A stretch of DNA of 64,000 nt from Bugulina stolonifera (GCA_935421135.1 OW285194.1:14221376-14285375); one strand, 5' to 3'. Counted from the stretch's first letter, positions 1-19,004 are shown. Translations and numbers: made by a program. Notes: generated by a model from the sequence alone, not told the origin.

Positions 1-1958
1 CGCAGCAGACTTCAGCCATTGAGATAATTACTGGCTTTCTGTTGTTTATCTACAATCATTGTCAAGACGTACAGGCTTACATACAGGTCTACACTGTATA
101 TTACAAAATGTCAAAACTAATAACACCACAGTGTGTACACAACACACCATGACAATAACTATGAATGCCAACAAAAGAAAATACATGCAACAACTTGAAT
201 CTATTCTCCAACACTGGGACATCCACTGGAATGACTGAGTCTGAGTGAAACAGGCAGCACTACACTCTACTGCCAGTCATTGATCTAAAATTGCGCTGCG
301 CTTGATAAACCACTACCCACAGGCCACAGATAGTGACACAGAGTAACTATTATATTACTGGATGAGTGTAGCTCACTAGTTGAGTGAGTCCGAGCGTGAC
401 TGCCACTGCCAGTCAGGGTCACACTGCTTTCAGAACATGGAGGATTTTGTTATCACAGCATATCACTTAGCCATCAAAACTAATATTTGCTAGGGCTTTA
501 AAGTATATCTACTAACAATCGTCGAATCGCATTTAATACAAATCCCTATACTCACTGCTAAGTTTTTATTATTTGTACATTATTTTCATTTTACATTTTG
601 ATTTTCCAATTTCCCAGTTGCGTATCTAAGAATATCACATGACAATCGATAGGGTATTTAATTGCGGTGTAAACTGTAAAACCCGTTCTTCTACAAGAGG
701 GAGATAAATCTTTGGCTAAACCTACGGTCACATGATCACAAAATGGGTGTGATGCATTTCCGCAGTCAGCAGTTTCGTGCATAGAGTTTCTCATAGAGAC
801 AAAGATAGTGCTAGATATTCAGATTGGTATTCCTATGGTATACTGCATATGGGTATAAAGGTATGGAGTTAGTAAAGTGGTACAATAGCCACTTTGGGTT
901 AGTGAAGATAACTCTATGGGTTGCAATACTTCAAGCTTACTCTACTTAGTATGTTGTAAATCTATATAATCTAATGGATAATACTTGATAGTACATGATA
1001 CATGTAGACAAGTATAAAATTTTCCTGGTTCATCCATTTGTATATATAATAATTATAATAATATATATGGTTATTATTATTGTAGAAGTGAGTGGGTGTA
1101 CGGTACAAAGAAAACCTTAAACTAGTCATTAGAATTTGTCATTTCATTAAATTAATCATTGGTATAAATAAGCATTAGAATTTGTCATTTCATTAGATTA
1201 GTCATTAGAATTTGTCATTTCATTAGCTTAGCCATTTGAATTTATCAGAACTATCAGATTTGAAATTTTCATTGTCATTATAATTATCATGATTATCGTT
1301 GTGTGTCACAAGATAGTAGTACTTGTGAGAGTTCGGTGAAGTCACTGTAGTCAGAGATAATCAAGTGACACACAGCTTGGTCTATCTAGTGCAGAAAAGA
1401 TGTAGTATGTAGTGTAATATATCCTTGTTTATTGCTAGAAGTTAACTGACTACTATAAAAATTGGGCTTGCTTATATATATGAGAAGAATGTTCTAGTAA
1501 GTTCTCCACCAAAATATTACATCATTACAATAGCAATTAGTCATAATCAGCTGAAAGAATATTCTACTACATTCCAGAGTATACAAGTACATTGTAGTAG
1601 TAAACAACATTGCGCAATAATTATAGCAATAGTAGCCTATAGTTATAGTAGTAATAAAGGTATGTCAGTGTAAACAATGTATGGCTCATTATTGCCCTTA
1701 GCATGACATCAATATAAAATATGTATACTATGTACTTATATCATAACAGTATATAAGCGAAATATTCTTATTCCTACGTTATGCTCATATGGCCAGTACA
1801 GTAGTAGGAGAGTCTACATGTATTGCTCAGAATTTGTGACATTGTGGTTATGATTATCATTCATGATTAAAATAAGTAAAGTGAAAGGAATTGATGCTGT
1901 CTGAGAAAAACTCAGAAGTATTGCTGACATTGATGATTACATTATACATTAGAGCCAT
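1..1958. other. Intergenic, no gene recognised
   Basis: AT-rich DNA with no coding region that I can support. It holds a short imperfect tandem repeat around 1128-1243 and one copy, at about 905, of a dispersed motif reading GATAACTCTATGG. The only longish reading frame (minus strand, 591-794) has no recognisable domain, and I see no splice-site pattern that would extend it. Confidence 0.5.
1128..1243. repeat. Imperfect tandem repeat, CATTAGAATTTGTCATTTC unit
   Basis: Three near-identical copies of a unit beginning CATTAGAATTTGTCATTTC occur in a row, separated by short variable AT-rich spacers. No gene overlaps it. Confidence 0.7.
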
Positions 1959-2587
1959 GATTTCCTTACTGAACAACACCAGCGTGTTGTCTTGAACGGT
2001 CAGTACTCATAGTCTCTAGGTGTCTGTCACCTATGAACTTCCTCAGGGGTCCATTCTAGGACCAGTACTTTTCTTGGTATTTATTAATGATCTACCAGAG
2101 TGTATGGACTGCTCAGTAGGGTTGTTTACTGATGGCACGCTAATATACCAAACTACCCAGAACCATCAGGACACCACGAGATTCCAGACCAATCTGAACT
2201 CTCTAGGAACATTGGCCAAATAATGGGGCATGTCTTTCAACATTAGTATGAGCAAAATCATATCATTTAACATCAAGAATGAAGTCTTGCAGTATGCATT
2301 GAATAGCGCTATGGTAGAACATGTCTCCAGCACCAGGTATCTTGGAGTGATCCTGCAAGAAAATCTAAAGTTTGAAGAGCACATACAAACCAAAACAAAA
2401 GTCGGAAGGAAGCAGCTGGGCATGGACAAAAGAGCACTCTTTTTGGCCCCTGTAAAAGCAAAAATGGCAGCATATATGTCCCTATGTCTTCCCATCTGGA
2501 GTATGGTTCTGCGGCATGAGGCTCAAGTGCAAAGAAGGACATACTTGAGGAGATTGAAACTGTGCAGGACAACGCAACTAGATTAAT
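1959..2587 (+). pseudogene. Degenerate non-LTR (LINE-type) reverse transcriptase fragment
   Basis: Pieces of a LINE-type reverse transcriptase can be read in pieces. At 1959 the translation gives DFLTEQHQRVVLNGQYS and then a stop. From 2026 comes the VPQGS-like block (LPQGSILGPVLFLVFINDLP), followed by LFTDGTLIYQT, where a functional enzyme would have the catalytic FADDT. After another stop at 2221 the thumb region continues (STRYLGVILQENLKFEEH) and ends in a SYDELIEQK-like tail. The catalytic Asp pair is lost (TDG in place of ADD) and there are several stops, so it is inactive. No 5' end, poly(A) tail or target duplication is evident. Assignment to a clade such as CR1, L2 or Jockey is not possible from this piece. 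Confidence 0.85.
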
Positions 2588-3250
2588 TGCTCTCACCCTG
2601 CCCTGAGTTCATCTTACGATGAGCTCATTGAACAAAAAGACAGCTCAGGCCAGATGAAAACCAGATCCCAAAGTAAAGGACCACCTAGATCCCTAACAGC
2701 AAACAGCACCAGAGTTTTCGGCCTCAAACTTTTCGAGATTTGAAAATTGGACATTATGGTAAAAATCTAAATAGCAGATCATGGCACCGTGCAGTGCCAA
2801 ACTACGTACATGTATGTTATGACCCCCTAGCTTATACCCATAGAATCCTCGCCAAATAATGCACCACCTTTGCCCCATATGAGGCATACGTTTATTACGA
2901 TGAGTTTACATATTGTATTTTTATTTCATAGTTAATACTAATGATGTATTATTATAGTATTAGCTGTACTGTTGCATGTTGAGACTATGCGTCTTCTCTT
3001 TATTTTAGCAGTCAAGCACTGCACTGAATACATTAAATAAGAATGATTATTTTAATTATATCTGCATGTTACTCCTGAACACCTAGAGCTACTCCGTGTT
3101 TTTTGCTTGTCACTAGTCACAACTTGAGGGCTAACTTCAAAATACTTAAATGGTATGCCATAATTGCGTCTCCAGTACTCACTAAATAAGCCTTGTATAC
3201 TAACTTCGGTGTATTCGCTGGTTTGTAGTTTTCTGAGAAGCAGTTTTGTG

Positions 3251-4168
3251 ATGCCGTTCATTCCAGCTAGTCTTGCGGAGATGATGCGTAGTAGACAAAA
3301 AGATGCAGAGGTTTCCCTTACATCTCTTCAACCCCTTGTTCAGAAAGCTGTAGAGATGACTTTCCATCTGTACAATGGTGCTCTGTCGAATCAATCGGGT
3401 GATCCATCAAATTTTCCTCTTGCAAACTTAATGTCTTGGAGCTCCGAGGTAGAAATGGTTGCTAATGGTCTCTACTATGCTGTGACAACGCTATCCGGAC
3501 AGCAAACTATTGGGGAAGAGTATGTGAATATAGTCCAAGTGGATGGCAGCATGAGATACCATCCAAAACTAGTTCTACGCTTCCTCATGGTAATATTGCG
3601 TTGTGTAGCTCCTTACCTGATTGGCAAACTCATCAATCGACTTAAAATTTATGTTAATTCAAACCACTGGATGGCGCCATCTCGTAAGCCGGTAGTAATA
3701 GATATGTTAGAATGCAGTGATAATGTCGTGCAATGGGTCTACAGGATGCATCGAAGCCTATTCTTCTTACAAATATCCAAAGAAGCCATATCAAAAGATA
3801 TAACATCTGTATCCTACATAACCATTAGAGGTGCACCAATGCAGCATTACCGCTGGTTCACCTTCATTGGATATTTGGGGCTCGCTCAATCTGCTGTGTC
3901 ATTTTACCAAGCACTGCTGACTATTAAGAAGATGGCTAAGACAGCTGAAAGTGAAGTTACAAAAACAATAGAACCAACAGTGTCGGGGTCAGGAGCTAAA
4001 TGTCCACTTTGTTTTGACCAATATTCAGATATAACAAGTACTCCTTGTGGACACTTGTTCTGTTGGAATTGCATATACCCATGGGCTGTTACTAAGCAAT
4101 GCTGTCCTATCTGTAGAATAGAATGTGAGCCTAGAGGTCTGGTTTCACTGATCAATTTTGAATTGTAG
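3251..4168 (+). CDS. PEX10: PEX10, peroxisome biogenesis factor 10 (RING E3 ligase)
   Basis: A single-exon gene encoding 305 aa, close to the usual length of PEX10. PEX10 is a peroxisomal membrane RING ubiquitin ligase. With PEX2 and PEX12 it ubiquitinates the import receptor PEX5 so that it can be recycled. The first ~235 residues carry the hydrophobic Pex2/Pex12 N-terminal domain. The C-terminus holds a RING finger from C251 (CPLC) through CGHLFCWNC to C285-P-I-C288. The protein ends about 17 residues later, as is typical. I chose the ATG at 3251 (MPFIPASLAEMMRSRQK) because it starts the family-like N-terminus; an in-frame start at 3164 would add 29 unrelated residues. An AATAAA overlaps the end of the gene at 4170 and a better placed one lies at 4313. 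There are no introns, whereas the window's other conserved genes, apart from the C18orf21-like one, are heavily split. This could indicate an old retrocopy that replaced the parent, or simple intron loss. Confidence 0.95.
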   Translation: MPFIPASLAEMMRSRQKDAEVSLTSLQPLVQKAVEMTFHLYNGALSNQSGDPSNFPLANLMSWSSEVEMVANGLYYAVTTLSGQQTIGEEYVNIVQVDGSMRYHPKLVLRFLMVILRCVAPYLIGKLINRLKIYVNSNHWMAPSRKPVVIDMLECSDNVVQWVYRMHRSLFFLQISKEAISKDITSVSYITIRGAPMQHYRWFTFIGYLGLAQSAVSFYQALLTIKKMAKTAESEVTKTIEPTVSGSGAKCPLCFDQYSDITSTPCGHLFCWNCIYPWAVTKQCCPICRIECEPRGLVSLINFEL

Positions 4169-4312
4169 TAATAAACCTTTACTTTATGAAAACTAACCCT
4201 TACTTTCACATTTGTTTTGGACCAATATACACGGCCATAGACATAGACAGTGTTTATGTCTACTGTATGTATTGTATATAGTTTACTCTTCCTGTTCAGG
4301 CACATCCATATC

Positions 4313-4318
4313 AATAAA
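4313..4318 (+). terminator. Probable PEX10 polyadenylation signal
   Basis: A canonical AATAAA lies 145 bp after the PEX10 stop. Another AATAAA at 4170-4175 is so close to the stop codon that it is less likely to be used. Confidence 0.5.
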
Positions 4319-5232
4319 CCCATATCATCCAAACATGATCAGCATTAACATTGGGATTCGTACATTCTAAAATTCATCTCATGCAGATTGCATGGACATG
4401 CGTTTCAACATGAAGTTATCCCCTCTCTGCATCGCTGGGTTCAACACAGCAAGAGAGGACAACTTGGGTTTTTACAATTAGTGAGTGAAATAACAGATAA
4501 CATCGTGTCTGTTTTATAATTATGTAGTTGTCTATATTGATATATAATCATAGTATGACAGTAGTAGAGTACACACATTTCAATATAATACAGGTAAATT
4601 AGTTGCCATGGTTTGAATGTACAGGCAAACTAGTAAATCATATGGACACCAATGATACTTATTTCAAATACAGTTTAAAAACAAAATATCTATTAATTTA
4701 CAACAGTTACTACAGAGAATGGTGTGAAGCTGAGTGGACCAGTGATGTTTTACTCATTGGTAGAAGGCAAGTATGTATATATGTAATAACTGCATACAGA
4801 AATTCTCCTCAATTATGTGTCTATCAACAGTAAACTATGTACAAATACCCAAAACAAAACATGAGTAAAGTTATCCCTATCAACCAACATAAAAATGTTT
4901 GTAAAAATCAGTAGAGCGTCAGTAGACAAATGAATACAGTAGTCTAAAAGTGAAGTCATGTTTTATGTCCGTGATAGGCAACATCTCACAGCATATCTAT
5001 TGACCAATGGCCTGTGTCACTTATCTGTACAAATGATAGCATATGGGGGCGGTGAAAGGGGGCAACTGTACAATGGTGTAGTGGGTGAACAGAATGGAGT
5101 GAGTGTGAGGACCGAAGTTAATGCTGGCTGTGCTGTGCTAGTCATGCCTGGCTATATGACCAGCAGTAGGAATCCATCTGATACTGTGGTATAATAATAA
5201 CAATGTCAACATTTCTAGGCCTTGTGTGACAT
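4319..5232. other. Intergenic between convergent PEX10 and ANP32
   Basis: The two flanking genes point toward each other, so this interval should hold both 3' UTRs. Two open frames (4603-4833 and 4958-5194, plus strand) show no domain and no splice context that I can support. I see nothing else in it. Confidence 0.5.
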
Positions 5233-13070
<7,838 letters not shown>

Positions 13071-13460
13071 TTTTATTAGTTATATATAAATATAGACTAC
13101 TATTCTTGCTGGCGAGTGGCCGTGCATATAAAGCAGCTTTGTGCTTCTCCGAAGACTCAAGACACTATTTAACTTCCCAACGTATTCAATGGCAAACCAT
13201 GTGGATCTGCGCAATAAAGTTTTTTATTAGCTGAATAATGTTTTAGTCAAATCACGCGCAATAGTCGGTTTCTATACAAAGAAGTAGATATTGATGCTGA
13301 AGGTTGAACCGCTGTAACGACAAGTTGACGATACCTCCAGCTCGAATAGTTATCGCAACGCGGGATAGCTCGTTTTGTGGCTCCAAGGGATGAGATTCAA
13401 TGAAATCATCACCCCAAATTAAGCGGCGCCATTGGTTAGCTCTTTTAAAATAGTAAACAA
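13071..13460. promoter_or_regulatory. Candidate ANP32 promoter/5' UTR region
   Basis: Directly upstream of the ANP32 start codon (minus strand). CpG dinucleotides are noticeably denser at 13240-13440 (ACGCGC, CAACGCGG, GGCGCC) than in surrounding intergenic DNA. No TATA element can be assigned with confidence. From 13461 to 14218 I see nothing that I can support as a gene. Confidence 0.35.
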
Positions 13461-14985
13461 ATACAACGTGTAAAGCACATGTACAGTTAAAATGTAAACA
13501 TGGTGAGCGATTTTAGCGTTTCCGTTTCAATATTCTCACTGTTGCGTGGTAATAATATACATAAATAGTTGATGTACATTTTATCGAATTCTTGATTGTT
13601 AATGTTATAATCTAGGTAATAATGATTTTCATGTTAACATGGTACCAATGAACATTACGGAAAACCATTCAGAGACGCCACACTGAGAGGAGCCGTGACT
13701 GACACTCGAGACTCGAGTTCAGTAACCTAACTAACAGTAACTGTAAGGGTTAGAGTAAAGAGAAAGAGTAAGAGTCACAGTTGAGTTTGGGTTTGTGATT
13801 AATTTATCATTAGGGCTCATGGCAGATGACTTGAATATGCACACTGTTAACCAAACGAGGCACTTTTTTACTTTTAAGTTTCTGGGTGTTCAAAGGTATG
13901 ATCAAAGACTCTTAACTTGAGATTTAATTGAGATGCTCAAACTGTACTGTATACATATTAGTAGGCCTATATTACATGTATATTAAATTGCAACTGTAAT
14001 GTGATAATCATAATGAATAAAAATAACCACTAAACAATGACTCGCGACGTAAATCGCAAATTAAAATTGGTTAGTTTTGTATTCCATATTAGGCCTATAT
14101 ATCTTGGGCTGAATAGAGGCTAGAGTCACAAACTTGAAGCAAGAATCAAAAACTCAAAATGTTTTTTCTTCTGTAATGTCTTCATTGTGTAGCAAATTTA
14201 TAGCAAGAGGTAGGTCTACAGGGGCGGATTTTCAACTTTCAGAAAGGGGGGTCTCTTGCCCACCAAGGAAATTTATTGAGGGTGCGCAGCACCCGAGACC
14301 AACAGCTGGGGGGTTTGGGGGGCGCTGTAAGCCCCCCCAACGGGGTCCGGGGCAGAGCCCCGGCTGCTGAAGCTTTTTAGGCTTCATAGAGACCATGTAA
14401 ACTTGAAACTAAGGACTAAAACATGAAGAGGATCCTTTGTGCTGGGGGATTTCAAGCCTTGGGAAAACTCTCACTCTTGGACGCTGGAGGCAGAAAGTTA
14501 TGCTATGAAAAACTAAAAACTGCACTTGATAGTAATTTATAGATATGATATTAAATAAATTTTTATACAAAAATTCATACAATTAATAGTAATAACATCA
14601 ACGATATTGTTTAGGCTGCATTACAAAACAATAAAATGACAACCTAAATGATTATAATTTTCAAATATCAAATTAATAAAATGTAAATAATTATTATTTA
14701 TATTTTATTAATTTAATATTTTAAAGTTATAATAATTTATAAATTATATTTTAAAAAGAAAATCATTGTAAGCAACATTAGGATTATCATTCATAAGATA
14801 ATCCTAATCATAATGTTCATGATGTTCTGTTGTTAAATAAAAACTAAATTGGAAATTCATATATTCATAACTCTGACTGCTAGTTCCTCTTTCCCCCAAT
14901 CTGAATCTCGAATCTGGGATCTAAGAAAATTCAAATAATGTAATCATAATCTGATAATGAAATATTCTAATTCTATTGAATATTC

Positions 14986-15147
14986 GTAGAAGTAGAAGTA
15001 GAATGGCTTCAAGATATGAATGGCATTGACAACCAAATGAATGATGGTGAACCAATAGAAGACTCAGATGAGGATGAAACTAATATGCGGAGATCCACCA
15101 GAGAGATAAAGCTACCAGAACGTTATGGCACTTACTACACTCATTGA
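14986..15147 (+). pseudogene. C-terminal tail of an LTR-retroelement polyprotein, upstream of the LTR
   Basis: An open stretch reads an acidic segment (PIEDSDEDETN) and then RRSTREIKLPERYGTYYTH and a stop at 15145-15147. An acidic linker followed by an RRS-R--K-PERYG motif is the usual extreme C-terminus of gag-pol integrases in invertebrate LTR elements. It sits just before the LTR-like block, where the 3' end of an element belongs, but no other pol sequence lies upstream of it. It may be the remnant of a second element, or the displaced tail of the pol at 16164-19004. Confidence 0.6.
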
Positions 15148-15177
15148 CTTTGATGTGATCTTGAGATCATGGGGGAA

Positions 15178-15530
15178 TGTGATGACTTTGTTATTGTTAC
15201 AAGTTTGTGTCTAGTTGTGGTTCATTGTTTGTGTTGACATTATAAGCTGTGTTGATATATAAACTTGATGATGACGCTTGAGTTAATTTGGGCTGCCTAT
15301 GATTGATAGGCAGCACATAGCAGTTTCATCATGTTATACACTTTACAATCATGTTGTTGTTTGCAAACAAGTGATGACGCATCATAGACTGAATTTAGCA
15401 GCATTTTATGATTCATATTTTGACGTAAACATATTGTAATACTTTGCTGCCTGCTATATAAGCTGGCTTTGAGAACACAATAAAGGAGAAGTCAAGTGAG
15501 AATAATCAGTGTAGTAACTGGACTGAGTAA
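15178..15530 (+). repeat. LTR-like block of the retroelement
   Basis: Lies between a polyprotein tail and the gag start. It begins with TGTGATGAC and contains a TATATAAG box (15455-15462) and an AATAAA (15479-15484), the usual order within an LTR. The boundaries are approximate because no second copy is present after pol, so the LTR cannot be defined by comparison. I could not identify a convincing primer-binding site. Confidence 0.5.
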
Positions 15531-15555
15531 ACAGAGCACAAGCTATTTCGGCAAT

Positions 15556-16272
15556 ATGTCGGTAAAGGTGTCAGATTTGGTGAAGGTTTATGAAGATGGC
15601 TCAAGTGGAGACATTGTAGAATGGTTACAGAAACTTGAGCTAGTGGCAGAGCTACAGAAGATTACAGAGTTAAAGAGCTTCCTGCCCTTGTTTCTGTCAG
15701 GATCGGCATTTGCTGTCTACAATCAACTAGCACCAGAAGTACGAGATGACTATCAGAAATTAAAGGCAGAGATTATCCAGGCGTTTGGCAATAACAGTTT
15801 CCAGTCATATGACCTGTTAGTCAGACGCAGTTACAGGCAAGGTGAGACAGTAGATGTTTACTTGGCAGAGCTTAAGAGGTTGGTGGTGCAGATAGGACAA
15901 GGTGATCCGGAACCACTACTGAGATGTGCTTTCGTGGCTGGCCTGCCTGCGGACACAGCCATACAGCTTAAGTCATTGGCGTCAGTGGAAAAGATGTCAT
16001 TAAGTGACTTGGTTAGTAGAGCACGAATGATGCTCTCAGCAACAGAGGATATGTCATGTGCTGTCGGAACAAGCAGGCAAGGGCAGTGTTTCAAGTGTTT
16101 TGAGTACGGACACCATGCCAGACAGTGCAATAAAGGAAAATCAAGTGCTAAGCGGCAGATAGTTTGCTTCAAGTGCAGGCAACCTGGACACATTGCAAAG
16201 TGGTGCAAGAGTCAGGAAAACGAGGAAGGGAGCTCATCAGCGCCGGATGCGCTCCCCATCAACAAACAATAA
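15556..16272 (+). CDS. gag: Retroelement gag with two CCHC zinc knuckles
   Basis: Encodes 238 aa from the ATG at 15556 (MSVKVSDLVKVYEDGSSGD); the frame is open from 15496. The N-terminal two thirds resembles a Ty3-type capsid/retrotrans_gag region (SFLPLFLSGSAFAVYNQL, RRSYRQGETVDVYLAELKRL, CAFVAGLPADTA). Two nucleic-acid-binding knuckles follow: CFKCFEYGHHARQC and CFKCRQPGHIAKWC, both C-x2-C-x4-H-x4-C. The frame is intact. It ends at TAA 16270-16272 inside the start of the pol frame, which lies in the -1 frame. Confidence 0.9.
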   Translation: MSVKVSDLVKVYEDGSSGDIVEWLQKLELVAELQKITELKSFLPLFLSGSAFAVYNQLAPEVRDDYQKLKAEIIQAFGNNSFQSYDLLVRRSYRQGETVDVYLAELKRLVVQIGQGDPEPLLRCAFVAGLPADTAIQLKSLASVEKMSLSDLVSRARMMLSATEDMSCAVGTSRQGQCFKCFEYGHHARQCNKGKSSAKRQIVCFKCRQPGHIAKWCKSQENEEGSSSAPDALPINKQ

Positions 16273-19004
16273 AAAAGTCGGTGCTACCATTTATAACCAT
16301 GTATGTTAACAATATCAAGGTTAAGGCTCTCGTGGACACAGGTTGTGAGCAGTCGGTGATGTTGGAAAGCTCTTGTGGACGAGCTGGACTGAAGCCTGGA
16401 GGTAGAGCGAGGATTGTTAGCATGTTGAATGGAGAGAAGACATCATGCAGTGGCACAGTGATGGCTTGCATGGACATTAATGGCAAAATACTCGAGGTGG
16501 AGTGCTTAGTGGCAAAGAGGCTAGTTAGAGATGCCCAGTTGATAGTTGGGATGGATGCTATACAACAGATGGGTGGAGTCATAGTAGGAAAGACAGTGGT
16601 CTTTGGAGTCGACAGTGAATCTTGCGTGGTTGGAGCAGGAGCTGTAGTTGACAGAATAGAGGTAGATGTGCCACAAAGGGAGAACAGCCGTTGTTTGGAA
16701 CTAGATGATACAGATTTCTCAGCAAACTTCAATGGAGAGCGGTGGATTGTTAGCTGGAAGTGGAGCAAAGATGAAGCAGTACTAACAAATCAGAAGGCAA
16801 TGTATGCAGTAGCGGAGGAACACAAAGAAGAATATGAATCTGAACTGGAGAGGTGGATAGCTGATGGATGGCTAATGGAGCATGATGAGCACGTTCATGG
16901 AGCTGTCAGAGGCCTAATACCACTGATGGCAGCCAGACAACCGAATAAACCAAAGAAAGTGAGACCGGTTATGGACTACAGGGAGTTAAACAGATGGCTA
17001 ATCAGTAACCCAGGGGTGGACACAGCAGTATGCCAAGACAAGATTCGGAGTTGGCGAAAAGGAGGGCAAAATGCGTGTTTGTTAGACCTAAGGAAAGCCT
17101 ATTTACAGATCCATATGGAGCGAGCATTGCAGAGATTTCAAGCTGTGAAGTTTAAAGGAAAGCTGTATGTGATGACAAGGATGGGATTTGGTCTGAGTGT
17201 TGCTCCAAAGATTATGTCAAAAATTTTAGACAAGGTGTTGTCCCTTGATGAGGAGATCAATGGTGGAACAGATCATTACATCGATGACATCTGGGTTAAC
17301 ATGGATAAAGTCTCAGCGGAGAAGGTTAAGTCGCATCTGAAGAAGTTTGGTCTGGAAACAAAAGACCCAGAACCCCTGTCAAGTGCACGTGTTCTTGGTT
17401 TAAGAGTTGAGTGTGACAATAAAGGCACCTACTGTTGGAGGAGAGATGGACTGCTGCCGGATATGGGGGAACAAGTCACAAAACGAGAGCTCTTTTCTAT
17501 TTGTGGAAAACTGATTGGACACTATCCTGTTGCTGGATGGATGAGAACTGCTTGTAGCTATGTAAAGAGACTGACCCAAGCAGCTGGATGGGATGAAATG
17601 ATCTCAAGTGAAGCAGAATCCATTGCTAGGGAGATAATCACTAGGGCTAAGGAGCGTGATCCTGTCAAAGGAGATTGGGTGGTCAAAGAAGAAACAAACT
17701 GTAAAGTGTGGTGTGATGCTAGCAGCCTAGCCATAGGAGCTTGCCTGGATGTAAATGGAAAAATTATCGAGGATGCAGCATGGTTGAGGAAAGAAGATGA
17801 CGGAACACACATCAATGTTGCTGAATTAGAATCAGTGCTAAAGGGTGTGACGCTGGCACTCAAGTGGGGTTTCAAGCAGCTGTCTGTGATGACTGATTCA
17901 GCGACGGTTTATAGCTGGGTCAAATCAGTGTTAGAGGACACAAGGAGACCTAAAGTTAGTGGTATGAGCGAGATGATTGTGAGACGGAGGCTTGGTCTAC
18001 TAAGCCAACTGGCGGAGGAGTATCAGGTGAAGATATCTATTGATTTGGTGAAGTCCCAAGATAATGAAGCTGATGTCCTTACACGAGTACCTCAGAAATG
18101 GTTAAGAAGACCAGCAGTTGCCACTGGAATGACAACAGAGTGCAATATGGAGGCTGATATTCTACAACTTCATAACAAGCACCATTTTGGGATTGATAAA
18201 ACACTACACTTGGCAAAAAGGCTTATCGGGGCAGAAGTTCAGCGAGAGGAAGTGGAAAATGTGATAAAATCATGCCATTTGTGCAGATCTATTGACCCAA
18301 GTCCAATCACATGGGAACATGGTTCATTGGAAGTATCTGACGTGTGGAGCCGCCTTGCTGTGGACATAACTTACATGGATGGAAAGCCGTACCTCTCATT
18401 GATTGACTGTGGACCCAGTAGATTTGCTATCTGGAGCAGCCTGGCAAGTGAGAATGCTGAGACGGTGGTCAAGGCGCTCAAGAGAGTTTTTCTGGAGCGA
18501 GGACCTGTCAGCCAACTACTGTGTGACAATGGCCCATGCTTTGTGAGCTGGAAGATGAAGGAGTTTTTGGCAGAATGGAGAGTTGAACAAGTTTTTTGCT
18601 GTGCTTATCGACACTCTGGAAATGGGATTGTTGAACGAAATCATAGAACAATCAAAAGAGCTGTAGCTAGAACTGGCAGATCAGTAGAGGAAGCTGTTTA
18701 CTGGTACAACAACAGTCCTTTGTCAAATAAAGTCGTTCCTGCTGAGACTTTGTACAGATACAGACCTAGATTATGGGGTGAGAAAACTGTTGCTGGCCAG
18801 AAGATCATTAACTCTGGCTTTAGAGAAGGTGATGTTGTATATGTGAAGCCACCAAACAGACGCTGCACATCTGTGTGGAAACCTGGCAGAGTGACTAAAA
18901 TAGTGTCACATCACACTGTAGAAGTGGATGGAATAAACAGACACATAGCTGACTTGAGATATGGCTGGCAACCGGATTCTGGTGATGGAAGATTGGCTGA
19001 GTGA
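16164..19004 (+). CDS. pol: Retroelement pol: protease, reverse transcriptase, RNase H, integrase
   Basis: A 946-codon open frame, intact and overlapping gag by about 109 bp in the -1 frame. Residues are numbered from the first codon of the frame. Protease: ALVDTGCEQSV (DTG at 58-60). Reverse transcriptase: RPVMDYRELN near 267, LLDLRKAYLQIH, and the catalytic box YIDD at 372-375. RNase H: VWCDASSLAIGACL (D518) and MTDSATVYSWV. Integrase: an HNKHH...CHLC zinc module, then D734, D788 (CDNGPCF) and E824 (ERNH), a DD35E spacing. A C-terminal WKPGRVTKI segment follows. The order PR-RT-RH-IN excludes Ty1/copia and fits Ty3-like, or less likely BEL/Pao, elements. The ATG at 16164 is probably not used; translation would enter by frameshift. 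No canonical slippery heptamer is obvious in the overlap. The copy looks recent, since all domains are open. Confidence 0.9.
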   Translation: MLQVQATWTHCKVVQESGKRGRELISAGCAPHQQTIKKSVLPFITMYVNNIKVKALVDTGCEQSVMLESSCGRAGLKPGGRARIVSMLNGEKTSCSGTVMACMDINGKILEVECLVAKRLVRDAQLIVGMDAIQQMGGVIVGKTVVFGVDSESCVVGAGAVVDRIEVDVPQRENSRCLELDDTDFSANFNGERWIVSWKWSKDEAVLTNQKAMYAVAEEHKEEYESELERWIADGWLMEHDEHVHGAVRGLIPLMAARQPNKPKKVRPVMDYRELNRWLISNPGVDTAVCQDKIRSWRKGGQNACLLDLRKAYLQIHMERALQRFQAVKFKGKLYVMTRMGFGLSVAPKIMSKILDKVLSLDEEINGGTDHYIDDIWVNMDKVSAEKVKSHLKKFGLETKDPEPLSSARVLGLRVECDNKGTYCWRRDGLLPDMGEQVTKRELFSICGKLIGHYPVAGWMRTACSYVKRLTQAAGWDEMISSEAESIAREIITRAKERDPVKGDWVVKEETNCKVWCDASSLAIGACLDVNGKIIEDAAWLRKEDDGTHINVAELESVLKGVTLALKWGFKQLSVMTDSATVYSWVKSVLEDTRRPKVSGMSEMIVRRRLGLLSQLAEEYQVKISIDLVKSQDNEADVLTRVPQKWLRRPAVATGMTTECNMEADILQLHNKHHFGIDKTLHLAKRLIGAEVQREEVENVIKSCHLCRSIDPSPITWEHGSLEVSDVWSRLAVDITYMDGKPYLSLIDCGPSRFAIWSSLASENAETVVKALKRVFLERGPVSQLLCDNGPCFVSWKMKEFLAEWRVEQVFCCAYRHSGNGIVERNHRTIKRAVARTGRSVEEAVYWYNNSPLSNKVVPAETLYRYRPRLWGEKTVAGQKIINSGFREGDVVYVKPPNRRCTSVWKPGRVTKIVSHHTVEVDGINRHIADLRYGWQPDSGDGRLAE

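Noticed and set aside
13500..13570. Short ATG frame with a GTAATA donor as a first coding exon of NUDT22
   Set aside because: Its phase is incompatible with the exon at 19599, giving an immediate stop; at most it could be an untranslated exon.
14134..14370. Open frame ending in Gly/Pro-rich sequence
   Set aside because: It runs into the GC-rich end of the hAT-like element; no domain, and the frame reflects the G and C runs.
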